Source of the DNA: Candidatus Anaeroferrophillacea bacterium
GTDB lineage: Bacteria > Desulfobacterota > Anaeroferrophillalia > Anaeroferrophillales > Anaeroferrophillaceae
Direction: 5' to 3'
DNA length: 54,799 bases
NCBI GenBank assembly: GCA_016933675.1
Contig: JAFGAM010000130.1
Coordinates: forward strand, 1 to 54,799
Shown: positions 1 to 9,167 of the stretch, one piece after another
How the letters are laid out: the number at the start of each line of letters is the position of its first letter
Position numbering within the stretch: the first letter of the stretch is position 1
Made by a program: the position numbers and the translations under genes
The notes under the pieces: generated by a model
Database searches by the model: none
The model's input: only the letters and a program-made list of their open reading frames with translations
Told to the model about the DNA's origin: nothing

Positions 1-506
1 CCGGCGACCTGCTCCGCTTCGGCCAGTTTGGTGCGGAAATCGGCCTTTACCCTGCGCTTGACTTCCTTCAGAAATTTCTGTTCGGTTTTTTCGCCAAAAC
101 CCTCCAGTTCGCGGATCTTTTTCTTTTCGGCCGCCTCTGCCAGCTCATCCAGAGTCTCGATGCCGAGTTCGTGATGAAGAGCCGCCACCCGCTTCGGACC
201 GAGACCGGAGATCTTCAGCAACTCGCTGAGATCGCTGGGCACTTCCTCTTCCAGTTCTTGCAACATTTTCAGGGTGCCGGTTTCGACGATGTCCGCGATC
301 TTGCCTGCCAGGTCTTCGCCGATGCCGGGCAGTTGCGAGAGGTCCTTGCCTTCCTCAAGCATCGCCGCCATGCTCTGCGGCTGGTCGGTGATGGTGCGGG
401 CGGCGTTACGATAGGCCCGCACACGGAAGGGGTTGGCTTCCCTGATTTCGAGCAGGTCGGCAAGGTGGTTGAAGATACGGGCGATATCCGAATTGCGGAT
501 CGGCAT
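1..506 (-). CDS. polX: DNA polymerase X family (PolX), N-terminal part
   Basis: The gene runs off the window edge, so only about 168 N-terminal residues are visible. They start MPIRNSDIARIFNHLADLLE and continue with two helix-hairpin-helix segments (LPGIGEDLAGKIADIVETG near residues 60-78 and LLKISGLGPKRVAAL near 95-110). This is the N-terminal 8-kDa-like DNA-binding region of bacterial PolX, a gap-filling repair polymerase that normally also carries a C-terminal PHP exonuclease domain; that part lies outside the window. The ATG is 4 nt past the stop of the upstream PRPP synthetase gene, so the two are probably cotranscribed. The family call rests on the HhH pattern and residue similarity; catalytic residues cannot be checked. 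Confidence 0.85.
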   Translation of the reverse strand, partial: MPIRNSDIARIFNHLADLLEIREANPFRVRAYRNAARTITDQPQSMAAMLEEGKDLSQLPGIGEDLAGKIADIVETGTLKMLQELEEEVPSDLSELLKISGLGPKRVAALHHELGIETLDELAEAAEKKKIRELEGFGEKTEQKFLKEVKRRVKADFRTKLAEAEQVA

Positions 507-509
507 GGT

Positions 510-1429
510 TTATCCAAGCTCTGATGGGGAGAGTTCCAGCAGGGCATCGGCGAGAAGTTGCGCGAGGGTACAGGCGCTAAGCGGATGCCGCGTTTTTGTC
601 GCTTCGGGTACGCTGTCGGTGGTGATGATTCTCCGGAGGGGCAGTTGTTCAAGGCGGGATGCCGCCTTGCCCACCAGCAGGCAATGACTGACGAGGATCG
701 AAATGTCGGGCCGGGCTCCCGCTTCCAGAAGAGCCGCCGCCGCGGCGAAGATGGTGCCACCGGTGCTGATCATGTCATCCACCAGTACAGGGACGCGGTC
801 TTCCACGTTCCCGGTAACCGCCTGTACGGCGACCTCCCGGTCGCTTCGGCGCATTTTTTCCACGTAGGCCACCGGCAACTGCAGCAGCTCCCCGTAATGC
901 TGCGCCGGTTTTACCGCCCCGGCGTCGGGGGCTACCAGCACCTGGTTTTGTTGGCGATGCTCGCGAAAGGCCTCGGCCAGCAGCGGCACCGCTGAAAGAT
1001 TCAGCAGAGGGACGCTGACAAACCCTTCGATAGCGGCGGTGTGCAGATCGAGAGCCACGATCCGGTCGCAGCGGCAGGCGAGCAGGTCGGCGACGAGGCG
1101 GGCGCCAACCGGCTCCTCGCCACTGACCCGGCGATCCTGTCGGGCGTAGCCGAAATAGGGGAGGGCGGCGACGATGTACCGTGCGCCGCGCCGCCGGCAG
1201 GCATCGGCCAGCAGCAGCAGTTCGAGAAGGTTGCGATCCGCCGGGGCAACAGTGGATTGGAGCAGGAAGACGGTGCGCCCTTCCAGTGGCTCTTTCACCT
1301 CGACCCTGATTTCTCCGTCGGGAAAATCACCGATTCGGCAGCGACCGGGAATCGTCTCAAGAGCTGCGGCCAGCCTGCATCCGAGCTCCGGTAAAGAGCG
1401 CCCGGCCCCGTGAAGAGGATCGGGTTCAT
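510..1429 (-). CDS. prs: Ribose-phosphate pyrophosphokinase, apparent 1-nt frameshift near the start
   Basis: PRPP synthetase family: makes phosphoribosyl pyrophosphate from ribose 5-phosphate and ATP for nucleotide synthesis. The body shows the DGEIRVE segment, ALPYFGYARQDRR (ATP-binding flexible region), and the PRPP loop VLVDDMISTGGT. The open frame has no ATG, GTG or TTG before a GTG at 1298, which would remove the first ~44 residues including the first strand. An ATG at 1429 has a good ribosome site (AGGGGGG) and encodes MNPILFTG, then falls out of frame; one missing C in the run at 1406-1409 restores MNPILFTGAGRSLPELGC and a 306-residue protein. I infer a sequencing undercall or a recent mutation. 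It is a short, divergent Prs paralogue type. The polX ATG follows 4 nt after its stop. Confidence 0.8.
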
Positions 1430-2167
1430 ATGGCCCCCCTGACCTGAGGATTGGCGGTTTTAATCCTTCAGAAAAGAGTTGTTTTCCGAAAACGACCGAT
1501 CTCCTGGTTCCTTATCACTCTACAATAGCACGAGGTATTTTCAATGAAGTACTCACATGCATGCCGGGAGGGATGCTTATAAAAGGGAAGGAGAAAAATC
1601 ACAATTTCAATTCAGGGAAAACACTTGGGGGCACCAGCTTCTCATTTCTGCAGCGGGTATCCTACCGTTCCAGGTGAGTTTCTGTTACTGAAGCGATGGG
1701 ACGCAAAAGATGATGATGATAGGAATTTGCTTTACGGGAGCTTACCACGAAATGGCGACACCGCGAGGGTACTGAACACCACGGGTGCCCCCTGACGCCA
1801 TATCGGTCACACCATCGTTATCTTCAGTCGCATTTTTGCTGCCCATACCACAGCTTTATGTCCATGACAACAAAAACTGTACGGGATAATGGCGGAGTTT
1901 CCTGATTTCAGGCGCGTTAGTGCATGCACCCCAGCCTTCCCCCGTGACTTCGCCAGCCTTTTACAGGGCACACATCAGCTCTTCATCCCCCGGCCAGCCA
2001 TCGTTAAACGGCTCGTATACCAACGCTTCGCAAGCAGACGGTCGGAGCGGTTGCGCCGAAGGAACCTCTGCTGCCGGTGGCGGCCGCTCCCACAGGCCCA
2101 GGTGTTGGAGAATTTTGCGGCTGACCGGGTAACCCGTGACGAAACTTCGGACGGCTGCCGGCCGTCG
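1430..2167. other. Gene-free stretch
   Basis: No convincing gene on either strand in about 740 bases. The part 1440-1880 is clearly more AT-rich than its flanks. A 9-bp inverted repeat (gggggcacc at 1627-1635 and ggtgccccc at 1783-1791) is separated by about 150 bases; no transposase or tRNA is associated. A plus-strand ORF that starts here is antisense to the barrel protein gene and looks like a shadow. Confidence 0.4.
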
Positions 2168-3445
2168 TCAGTAGCTCCAGCGGATGCCGGCCCAGACGTT
2201 GGCGTTGTCCTCGAACTGGCCAAAGAAGGTGTCTTGGTCGGCGCCGAAGAAGAGGTTGGCGCCGGCCTCCAGGAGCCAGCGGTCGGTGAGCTTGTAGCTC
2301 GCCTGCGGCCGCAGGTAGGCGTCCTCGTCCGAAGGCGACCAGTAGGTGAAGCAGGAAATTGTCAGGTTCTGGTTCAACAGCAGGCGGGTGAGCCGCAGGG
2401 TAAGAACATGGCGCACCTCGTCGCGGGGCTTCATCCCGGCGGGCATGGTGCGGCGGTAGGCGCCGTAGCCCTGCAGCCACTCGACGTAGTATTGCAGCCC
2501 AGCGGTGAAATCACGGGCGATCTCGCGCTCAAAGCCCCCCAGCAGGCGCCACTCGCTGTTGCGGATCAGCGGATTGTCGCCGTCCCGGTCGTCGCCCGAA
2601 TCGTAGTAGCCGATCTCCACGTTGGCCAGGCCGCCCAGCAGGGCGCCGCGGGCACTGGCGCCCACCGTCGACAGCTCAGGAAAGGTCAGCCGGCCGCTGA
2701 ACGGATCCATCCCCTCCGGGGTGCTCCAGAAGCCGTGGTAGCCGTAGAGCGCCAGCTCCACCCCGCCGAGATTACGGTACAGCCGCAGGGCCCATTCGTC
2801 ATCGCGGAAGCAATGGTCAAGATCGTGGTCGCGCATCCGGTCACCCGCACCCGCGGTGCGGCCGAGTATCGGGTTCCAGTAGGACAGGCGTTCGCCGTCG
2901 ATATACTCCGACGGCTCGAAGAGGGGCACGTAGACAACGTCGAGGTTGGCGAGATCGTGAAAGAAACTCGCCTTGACGGCGGTGGACGGCGCCTTGAGAT
3001 ACTCGGTGTCGCGGCCGATGAAGAACGATTTCCAGTCCTTGGGGAAGAGATCGTTGATGAACAGGAGATCACCGGTGCCCCAGGTAAGCACCTGACGGCC
3101 GAGCTTGAGATCGACAAACGACGCCGGGAAGAGCAGCAGCGAGGCCTCCCGCAGGTCGAAGAACACCTCGTCGGTGACGCCGTCGGCCAGGAGATCGCCC
3201 CGCACAACGAAGCTACCCCAGCCGGGATCGTGGCGGCCTTCGAGCTGCACCCGCGCCTCGGCCAGGGACAGGGTCCGCTGGGTATCGTCGTTCGTCACCC
3301 GGCTGCCGAAACGGGTTTCGACAAAGCCGTAGGCGTCGAAACCGGCGGCGGACAGATCCCCGCGCAGTCCCCCTGCCGCCGCCGGTGCCGGCACAGCCGG
3401 AGTAATATACAAGAAAAACAGGAGAAGAAACGCGCCCTGCTTCAC
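2168..3445 (-). CDS. Outer-membrane beta-barrel protein (first copy)
   Basis: About 425 residues with a signal peptide (VKQGAFLLLFFLYITPAVPA, likely cut after the Ala-rich stretch). The rest alternates hydrophobic and polar residues with many Trp, Tyr and Gly and ends in an aromatic residue (GIRWSY), as expected for an outer-membrane barrel. Around residues 115-130 it carries LGRQVLTWGTGDLLF followed by a DLFP segment; the same pattern (LGRQALSWGNGLLF..DL) occurs in the barrel protein at 44.1-45.4 kb, so the two are probably distant paralogues. It is the last gene after a LolA-like protein. The GTG at 3445 is chosen because it puts the signal peptide at the N-terminus, but it lacks a clear ribosome site; an ATG at 3673, 5 nt after the upstream stop, is the alternative. 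Transported substrate unknown. Confidence 0.7.
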   Translation of the reverse strand: MKQGAFLLLFFLYITPAVPAPAAAGGLRGDLSAAGFDAYGFVETRFGSRVTNDDTQRTLSLAEARVQLEGRHDPGWGSFVVRGDLLADGVTDEVFFDLREASLLLFPASFVDLKLGRQVLTWGTGDLLFINDLFPKDWKSFFIGRDTEYLKAPSTAVKASFFHDLANLDVVYVPLFEPSEYIDGERLSYWNPILGRTAGAGDRMRDHDLDHCFRDDEWALRLYRNLGGVELALYGYHGFWSTPEGMDPFSGRLTFPELSTVGASARGALLGGLANVEIGYYDSGDDRDGDNPLIRNSEWRLLGGFEREIARDFTAGLQYYVEWLQGYGAYRRTMPAGMKPRDEVRHVLTLRLTRLLLNQNLTISCFTYWSPSDEDAYLRPQASYKLTDRWLLEAGANLFFGADQDTFFGQFEDNANVWAGIRWSY

Positions 3446-3677
3446 CGCCGTGAACCGTGCGGAACCGTAAGTTTTCGGACTGCCGGAAACACTAGAAGGC
3501 GAAAAAAGACTTGCCGCCGGAGCCACAACACCCGCCGGCAGGCCGCATGGAAAAGCAGTTTTGCTGCCACGACAACAGATCTCAGGAGGACCGGACGCCG
3601 GCGGTGGCACGGCGGCACCGCCGACAATGCCCCCAAAACCAGCGGGGAGAGCCCGACCTCCGCGGGCGGCCATCTCA

Positions 3678-4490
3678 CTACCTCACTTCCCGGGGCGGGC
3701 GACGCAGGTAGCGTTCGGTGAAGATACGTTCGTTCAGACCGATGTCGTAGCGCACGTCGCTGAACTCACTCACCGTCTCACCACCCCCGGCCAGATCGCG
3801 GACTCGGGAGACGGTCACCGTCGGATGCCCACCGACATTCTCCACCTTCACCGCTTCGACGATACGGTAGGCCTGACCCTCACGGTCGAGATACTCGGCT
3901 TTCAGCGGCATGAAGTTCTTGCGGTCAACCCAGACGGTGTAGGAAGAGAACTCGACGCTGCCGGGATCCTTGGGGATGTTCTTCAGCACGTAATGGCGGT
4001 CGGTGGTTTCCACCAGCTCGTGGGTATCCTCGGTAATGGCACGGCCGGAAACATCCTCGTAGAGGAAATGGGAGCCGACGAAGCTGGTGCGCTTGTCGGA
4101 GGCGGCGATGCGCTTCACCAGGTCGAGGGCCGGCAGATAGAGCCAGCGGTCATCATCGCCGTCGATGTGCTTGTGCACCAGGTAGACCATCTTGCGGACG
4201 TCCGCGGGCTCCTCGAAGTAAACATAGAAAAGCTGTTCGCCGCCGTCGGCGACATCCTTTCTCAACATGACGAACTTACGGTTGCGGGTACGGCCCAGGG
4301 CATCGGTGATGGTCATCTTCACCGTTGCCCGGCCGTCGTCGCCGGCGTAATAGGCCGCGAGATTGGCGCGCCCGACGATCTCGTCGACACCGAGATGTTC
4401 CGTCGCCGCGCCCACCGCCGGCAATACCGCCAGTACGCCCATGAACATCAGTGTCGGCAACAACACATTGAACAGGAAGTATCTTTTCAT
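3678..4490 (-). CDS. Outer-membrane lipoprotein-sorting (LolA-like) protein
   Basis: 270 residues. Start at 4490 is favoured by GGAGG about 9 nt upstream and by the signal peptide MKRYFLFNVLLPTLMFMGVL ending near AVGAA. The mature part shows the pattern of the LolA-like outer-membrane lipoprotein-sorting family: a KMVYLVHKHIDGDDDRWLYL segment, then LPALDLVKRIAASDKRTSF and GSHFLYEDVSGR. Such periplasmic proteins adopt a LolA/LolB-type half-barrel and usually sit next to RND/MMPL or FtsX-type exporters; here no exporter adjoins, only the barrel protein downstream, to which it is probably operonic. Role inferred: carrying a lipid or lipoprotein across the periplasm. Confidence 0.75.
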   Translation of the reverse strand: MKRYFLFNVLLPTLMFMGVLAVLPAVGAATEHLGVDEIVGRANLAAYYAGDDGRATVKMTITDALGRTRNRKFVMLRKDVADGGEQLFYVYFEEPADVRKMVYLVHKHIDGDDDRWLYLPALDLVKRIAASDKRTSFVGSHFLYEDVSGRAITEDTHELVETTDRHYVLKNIPKDPGSVEFSSYTVWVDRKNFMPLKAEYLDREGQAYRIVEAVKVENVGGHPTVTVSRVRDLAGGGETVSEFSDVRYDIGLNERIFTERYLRRPPREVR

Positions 4491-4710
4491 CCCAACCATC
4501 CTCCTCAAGCGGGCCAGGCCAGGTGGCAACAGCTCGATTTCCCCATTACCGGCCATGACCTTCTTCCCGGCACGCACAAACCTACCCCATTGCGTGGTCC
4601 TCACCCGCTTCTTCCCGGCCAAAACCGGTTCAACCGTCGTTAACAATTACCGATGAAGATATCACTACCCCGGCTATCGTCAGAACTTGGTCCTGACGGC
4701 CCCGAAGGGG

Positions 4711-4765
4711 AAAATCAAAAAAATATCCCCCTGTCGCGACGGAACGATACCTCGCGGAACGACAG
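4711..4765 (-). terminator. Possible intrinsic terminator after the gene ending at 4918
   Basis: On the minus strand a stem built from CTGTCG/CGACAG (4760-4765 with 4731-4736), with an inner CGCGA/TCGCG pairing, is followed by GGGGGATATTTTTTT. It lies between the stop of the secreted hypothetical gene and the LolA-like gene. The stem is imperfect and a run of Gs separates it from the T tract, so the call is tentative. A second hairpin, cgtcag/ctgacg at 4678-4698, lies just beyond. Confidence 0.4.
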
Positions 4766-4917
4766 CCGGACAATGGACCATGGTATGTACCCCCCCTCCG
4801 GCAATCGACCTTCGCCAAACCTGATGACTGCGGCGTCAACGTACGCCACAGTCACTCAAGGTACGGCAAAACGAAGAAGATGTTGTTGTATCTGATGTTG
4901 TTGTTACGAAGCCACCG

Positions 4918-5808
4918 TCAGTTACTCACGCCGGCTTTGACGAATTTATCATGGAAGGTCTCCTTGCCGTCCCTGGACTTGCTCGAAAGTCCTCCCTTGG
5001 GATGACCGAGCGGCTTACAACCGGCAACATAGAGGCCGTTTTTTCCGTTCTTGCACACCATACCATACTCACCCAGCCAACTTCCCAGCCAGGTGTCTCC
5101 GTCCTTGGTTTCGATGGTTTTATACTGAATCCTGACCGGCACAAAAAACCTTTCATCATCCAGCCATTCGGAATCACCCATGACAACGGTTCCGTCATTG
5201 AGAGTGATATCGTAAACCCGGGCGGACATCCCGGCACCAAGAATAGCGTTGAAGGTCTTTTCACTGTGGCCGATGGCATTGGCCAGGGCCTGCAGCAGAT
5301 TCTTTGGTTCTGGAAGTTTTTTCACCGGCGCGGCCTGATATACCGTCGCAAACGACGTGCCTGCCAGGGTCCGGCCCTTCATGGCGATTTCCTGCTTTTT
5401 GTTGATGGGATATGTTTCCAACTTGTTGTAGACCAGTTCCCGCTCGGACTTACGCGGCGCGGAAGCAATGGAATTTCCCCCGAACACCCACGTGCCGTCC
5501 TTTTTTTCGAACCCGGGAAAATAGGTTGCCTCCCAGGTGGTAAGATGGCCATTAGCTACCTCGTCGTAGACGATGATGACCTTGAACACCATATGATTGT
5601 CATCGGTGAAGGTCAGCCGGTTGTCATCAGGAATGGTTATCTTGCGAATATTGCATATAATTCGAGGATTCCACGGCGCCCTGTCAGGGTACGCACTGAG
5701 ACCCTGGATATACAGCTCACGCATCTGCTCAGGAGTGATACGCTCAGCCGCATACGTTCCGGATACACTGAACAATGCAACCAGAACCAACACGATGAAT
5801 GTTTTCAT
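4918..5808 (-). CDS. Secreted protein of unknown function
   Basis: 296 residues, not recognised. The start is supported by AGGAAG 7 nt upstream and by a clean signal peptide (MKTFIVLVLVALFSVSGTYA, then AERITPEQM). The mature protein begins with a PEQMRELYIQGLSAYPD segment, has a middle region rich in charged and aromatic residues, and two late cysteines (MVCKNGKNGLYVAGCKP, near residues 250-265) that could form a disulfide. No transmembrane segment after the signal. Base composition is visibly lower in GC than the flanking nuo and LolA-like genes, which could mean later acquisition. It stands alone: terminators appear on both sides. Likely periplasmic or exported; no function can be given. 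Confidence 0.65.
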   Translation of the reverse strand: MKTFIVLVLVALFSVSGTYAAERITPEQMRELYIQGLSAYPDRAPWNPRIICNIRKITIPDDNRLTFTDDNHMVFKVIIVYDEVANGHLTTWEATYFPGFEKKDGTWVFGGNSIASAPRKSERELVYNKLETYPINKKQEIAMKGRTLAGTSFATVYQAAPVKKLPEPKNLLQALANAIGHSEKTFNAILGAGMSARVYDITLNDGTVVMGDSEWLDDERFFVPVRIQYKTIETKDGDTWLGSWLGEYGMVCKNGKNGLYVAGCKPLGHPKGGLSSKSRDGKETFHDKFVKAGVSN

Positions 5809-5890
5809 TTTCGTCTTCCTCTCTCGCCGGGTCATGTCATTGCCGTTGACTACTGCCGTCCAGGCACCGGTTATGCCGGACGCCCACCAC

Positions 5891-5921
5891 GAAAAAAACC
5901 CGCAGAAAAAGGCTCTGCGGG
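5891..5921 (-). terminator. Intrinsic terminator of the nuo operon
   Basis: On the minus strand: CCCGCAGA, loop GCCTTTT, TCTGCGGG, then seven Ts. The stem is a perfect 8 bp. It lies 85 bases past the nuoN stop and before the next gene, so it should end the nuo transcript. Confidence 0.9.
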
Positions 5922-6005
5922 AATTTCCTTGTTCTTTTTTCCCGACCCGCTGGAACCCGGACACAACAATCATCCGGTTGAAAACATGACTGATACGCGG
6001 AATAT

Positions 6006-7433
6006 CTAGGACAGCGCCGCTACGGCATCCTCAGCGATAGCAAGGAAGCCCTGAGGGAAAACGCCCACCAGGATGATGAGCAGCACCAGTGCCAATCCGA
6101 ACAGGGCCGCCGGCAGACCGAGGTGCATCGCAGTGGTTTCGGTACCCTCTTGCGGCTGACAATAGGCTGCGCGAACCATTTTAAGATAGTAAAAGGCAGA
6201 TATGCCGGCGTTGATGACCGCAAGAATAACGAGGGAATAAAGTCCCTTGTCAATGGCGGCGGTGAAGATTATGAACTTGCCGGTAAAGCCTACCGTCGGC
6301 GGGATGCCGGCCATGCCGAAGGCGCCGGCCGCCAGCGTGAAGGCCAGCAGTGGCGAGCGACGGCTCAACCCCTTGAGATCGGTAAAGGTGACGTTGCGGC
6401 CGTCAGGGGCAAGCTGGTAGATGACGAAGAAGCAGGCCAGATTCATGATCAGGTAGCCGGCAATGTAGTAGATCGCCGAGGCCGAGCCCATCCCACCGAC
6501 ACTGAGAATGCCGAGCATGACATAGCCGGCGTGAGCGATACTCGAGTAGGCCAGCAAACGTTTGAGATCTTCCTGCACCAGGGCGGAAAGATTACCGACA
6601 GTCATCGACAGCACCGCGCAGGCACCGAGGATCCAGGTAAACTGCGATACATCAACCCCGCCCAGGGACACCAGGCGGATGAGCAACGCCACAGCGCCCA
6701 CCTTCGGCAAGGTAGCGACGTAGGTGGTGGTCTCGTTGGCGGCGCCCTCGTACACATCCGGGGTCCAGAAGTGCATCGGAAACAGCGCCAGCTTGTAGAA
6801 GAATCCGCCGAGCATAAGCACCATGCCGATGAGCGCCAGGGGCTGTTCAGCAAGCAGTGCCGGCATCCGTGCCGCAAGTTCGGTTACGTAGGTGGTCCCG
6901 GTAAAGCCGTAGATGTAACTCATCCCGTAGAGGGAGACGCCGGTAGCCACAGCGCCGAAGAGGACATATTTGATACCCGCTTCCATCTGCTCCCGGTGCT
7001 CCCGCTGACGCCGGAAAGGGATAACCACGTAAAGGGCGTAGGAAGATATCTCGAGACTCACAAAAATGGTGAGCAGTTCAACGGCGCTGCTGAGGAGGAC
7101 CAATCCCACGGCGCTGAGGGTCAGGAACAGATAGTATTCCGGCCGCAGACGCTCCTCGACACCGGAGAGTGTCGGGCCGAGGTAGATGACCAGGAAGAGA
7201 CCAAAGGTAATGAGTATCTTGAAACTCTGAGAGAAGGCGTCGACCCGGTAGGCGTCGAAAAACAGCGCCCCCTCGGCGCCGAAGCCCAGCCCCGCGGCGG
7301 CAGTCGCCAGCGCCGCCAGCACCAGCGCGAGCCCAGACAGGGCTCCCGTACTCATGGGGGTCAGGGTGGCGCCGAAAAGGATCAGCGCCATGAGGATCAG
7401 CATCAACTCGGGAAGAAAGAGGGCAACCTGCAT
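6006..7433 (-). CDS. nuoN: NADH-quinone oxidoreductase subunit N
   Basis: 475 residues, an integral membrane antiporter-like subunit of complex I with about 14 helices. It has the proton-pumping signatures: a glutamate in the TM5 segment (LLTIFVSLEISSYALYVV), a lysine in TM7 (GGFFYKLALFPMHFWTPDVY), and VGFTGKF in the TM12 region. Length fits NuoN, as does its place as the last gene of a nuo operon. It sits nearest NuoA/J/K in the membrane arm of known complexes. It follows nuoM after 86 bases that contain a perfect stem-loop, and is followed by an intrinsic terminator. Confidence 0.93.
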   Translation of the reverse strand: MQVALFLPELMLILMALILFGATLTPMSTGALSGLALVLAALATAAAGLGFGAEGALFFDAYRVDAFSQSFKILITFGLFLVIYLGPTLSGVEERLRPEYYLFLTLSAVGLVLLSSAVELLTIFVSLEISSYALYVVIPFRRQREHREQMEAGIKYVLFGAVATGVSLYGMSYIYGFTGTTYVTELAARMPALLAEQPLALIGMVLMLGGFFYKLALFPMHFWTPDVYEGAANETTTYVATLPKVGAVALLIRLVSLGGVDVSQFTWILGACAVLSMTVGNLSALVQEDLKRLLAYSSIAHAGYVMLGILSVGGMGSASAIYYIAGYLIMNLACFFVIYQLAPDGRNVTFTDLKGLSRRSPLLAFTLAAGAFGMAGIPPTVGFTGKFIIFTAAIDKGLYSLVILAVINAGISAFYYLKMVRAAYCQPQEGTETTAMHLGLPAALFGLALVLLIILVGVFPQGFLAIAEDAVAALS

Positions 7434-7454
7434 GATGTATTCCTGTTGATTCCG

Positions 7455-7477
7455 GATGGCGCGGCTACAGCGCCATC
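7455..7477 (-). other. Intercistronic stem-loop between nuoM and nuoN
   Basis: GATGGCGC, loop GGCTACA, GCGCCATC: a perfect 8-bp hairpin in the only sizeable gap between nuoM and nuoN. There is no T tract, so it is not an intrinsic terminator; it may protect or process the mRNA. Confidence 0.6.
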
Positions 7478-7519
7478 TGATTCTCTGCTGATATCATGTT
7501 GCCGGCAAGAAAACCCGGC

Positions 7520-9148
7520 TTACGAGGCGAAGAATATCCTCACCTGGGCGAACCACTCACCGACCTGGTGCAGCAGCGCGTGGTGGCCGTGGTGCTCTGC
7601 CGGCACGTGCTGCATGCCGTGGTGGAGCTGCTCCACCAGGTGGCCGACACTGGTGTCCATGATCCTGAGCACCGGCGCCGGATGCAGACCGATCCAGAAG
7701 ACAAAGACGGTGAGAAATGCCAGGGTAACAAACTCCCTGAGGTTGAGATCCTTCAGGTCGTGATGGTGGCCGCCGGCGTCGTCGCCGTGCCCGTGGCCCC
7801 CGTCGTGGTGATGTCCGTGGCCATCGGAATCGGACCACACCATCTTCTGCAGGAGCCTGAGCATGTAGGCCGCCGCCAGCACCGCACCGGGAATAGCCAG
7901 GAATCCCACAAGCTTGTATTTCGAGAACGCCCCGAGCAGCACCAGCAGTTCGCCGACGAAGCTGTTGGTACCCGGAAAGGCAAAGGACGACAACGAGAAG
8001 ATGCCGAGGAAGGTTACGTAGATCGGCATCATCATCCCCAGCTTCGAGTTATCGGCGATCTCGCGGCTATGAGTGCGCTCGTAGATGATACCGATACAGA
8101 TGAACAGTGCCCCGGTGGTGATGCCGTGGTTGATCATCTGCAGCATCGCGCCCTTGATGCCCTGGACATTGAGCAGGAAGATACCAAGCGTCACGAAGCC
8201 CATATGCCCGACACTGGAATAAGCGATGAGCTTCTTGATATCACTCTGGCCCAGGGCGAGATAGCCACCGAAGATGATCGACATAATCGACAATGCCAAC
8301 AGATACGGCATGCAGGTCAGGGTGGCCGCCGGCGCCATGGGCAGGCAGAAGCGTAAAAAGCCGTATCCGCCCATCTTCAGCAGGATGCTGGCGAGGATGA
8401 CGCTGCCGGCGGTGGGCGCCTCGACGTGGGCCGCGGGCAACCAGGTGTGCAGCGGAAACATCGGGATCTTGATCGCGAACGCCAGGGCGCAGGCCAGAAA
8501 CAGCCACATCTGGTAGGCATAGCCGAACCGGTGGGTCATGAGCTCGGGGATGGCGAAGGTGCCGGTCTTGACGTAGAGAGAGATGATCGCCACCAGCAGA
8601 AACACGCTTCCCAGCAGGGTATAGAGGAAGAACTTGATCGAAGCGTAGTCCTTCCGCGGGCCGCCCCACACGGCGATGAGCAGGTACATGGGGATCAGCA
8701 TCGCTTCCCAGAAGATGTAGAACAGCACCGTGTTCAGGCAGATGAACACCCCGATCATCGATGCTTCCATCACCAGGATGACGAAGATGAACTCCTTGAA
8801 ACGCTCCTGAATGTAGCTCCATGAACAAAGGATACACAGCGGCATGACGAAGGTGGTCAAAAGCACCAGCAGAACGCTGATGCCGTCGACACCGACGGCA
8901 TATTCGAGCTTCAGGAATGGAAACCACTGGTACACTTCGGCAAACTGGTACTTCGCCGTGTGCAGGTCGAAACGGCTGTACAACGGCAGTGATGCAGCGG
9001 CGGTGGCAACGGTGACCAGCAGCCCCCACGTCTTGAGCACCGTGTCGCCACGCAGAAAGAGCGTGACCACGGCGCCGGCCAGGGGCAGACAAAGAAGCAC
9101 CGAAAGGATCGGGTAGCCCAGATGGTTGTGTATCAGGTATTGTTCCAT
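7520..9148 (-). CDS. nuoM: NADH-quinone oxidoreductase subunit M with His-rich loops
   Basis: 542 residues, antiporter-like membrane subunit of complex I. Key pumping residues are visible: Glu in FYIFWEAMLIPMYLLIAVWG (TM5), Lys in AFAIKIPMFPLHTWLPAAH (TM7), Lys in ILLKMGGYGF (TM8) and Glu in SFVGELLVLLG (TM12), the NuoM-type variant. Unusual: a 26-residue insert at about 439-464, between late helices, with nine histidines plus Asp and Gly, and a second His cluster in the C-terminal tail (QLHHGMQHVPAEHHGHH, about 507-523). The family is usually about 500 residues, so these additions account for the extra length. It lies 19 nt after the NuoL-like gene. Confidence 0.94.
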   Translation of the reverse strand: MEQYLIHNHLGYPILSVLLCLPLAGAVVTLFLRGDTVLKTWGLLVTVATAAASLPLYSRFDLHTAKYQFAEVYQWFPFLKLEYAVGVDGISVLLVLLTTFVMPLCILCSWSYIQERFKEFIFVILVMEASMIGVFICLNTVLFYIFWEAMLIPMYLLIAVWGGPRKDYASIKFFLYTLLGSVFLLVAIISLYVKTGTFAIPELMTHRFGYAYQMWLFLACALAFAIKIPMFPLHTWLPAAHVEAPTAGSVILASILLKMGGYGFLRFCLPMAPAATLTCMPYLLALSIMSIIFGGYLALGQSDIKKLIAYSSVGHMGFVTLGIFLLNVQGIKGAMLQMINHGITTGALFICIGIIYERTHSREIADNSKLGMMMPIYVTFLGIFSLSSFAFPGTNSFVGELLVLLGAFSKYKLVGFLAIPGAVLAAAYMLRLLQKMVWSDSDGHGHHHDGGHGHGDDAGGHHHDLKDLNLREFVTLAFLTVFVFWIGLHPAPVLRIMDTSVGHLVEQLHHGMQHVPAEHHGHHALLHQVGEWFAQVRIFFAS

Positions 9149-9167
9149 ATCCGTTCCGGCACCTTGC

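Noticed and set aside
1889..3721. 610-codon plus-strand ORF
   Set aside because: Opposite to the barrel protein, which has signal peptide, barrel ending and a paralogue; the plus frame has none.
4630..4839. 69-codon minus ORF before the LolA-like gene
   Set aside because: Runs through hairpins and a T tract of a probable terminator.
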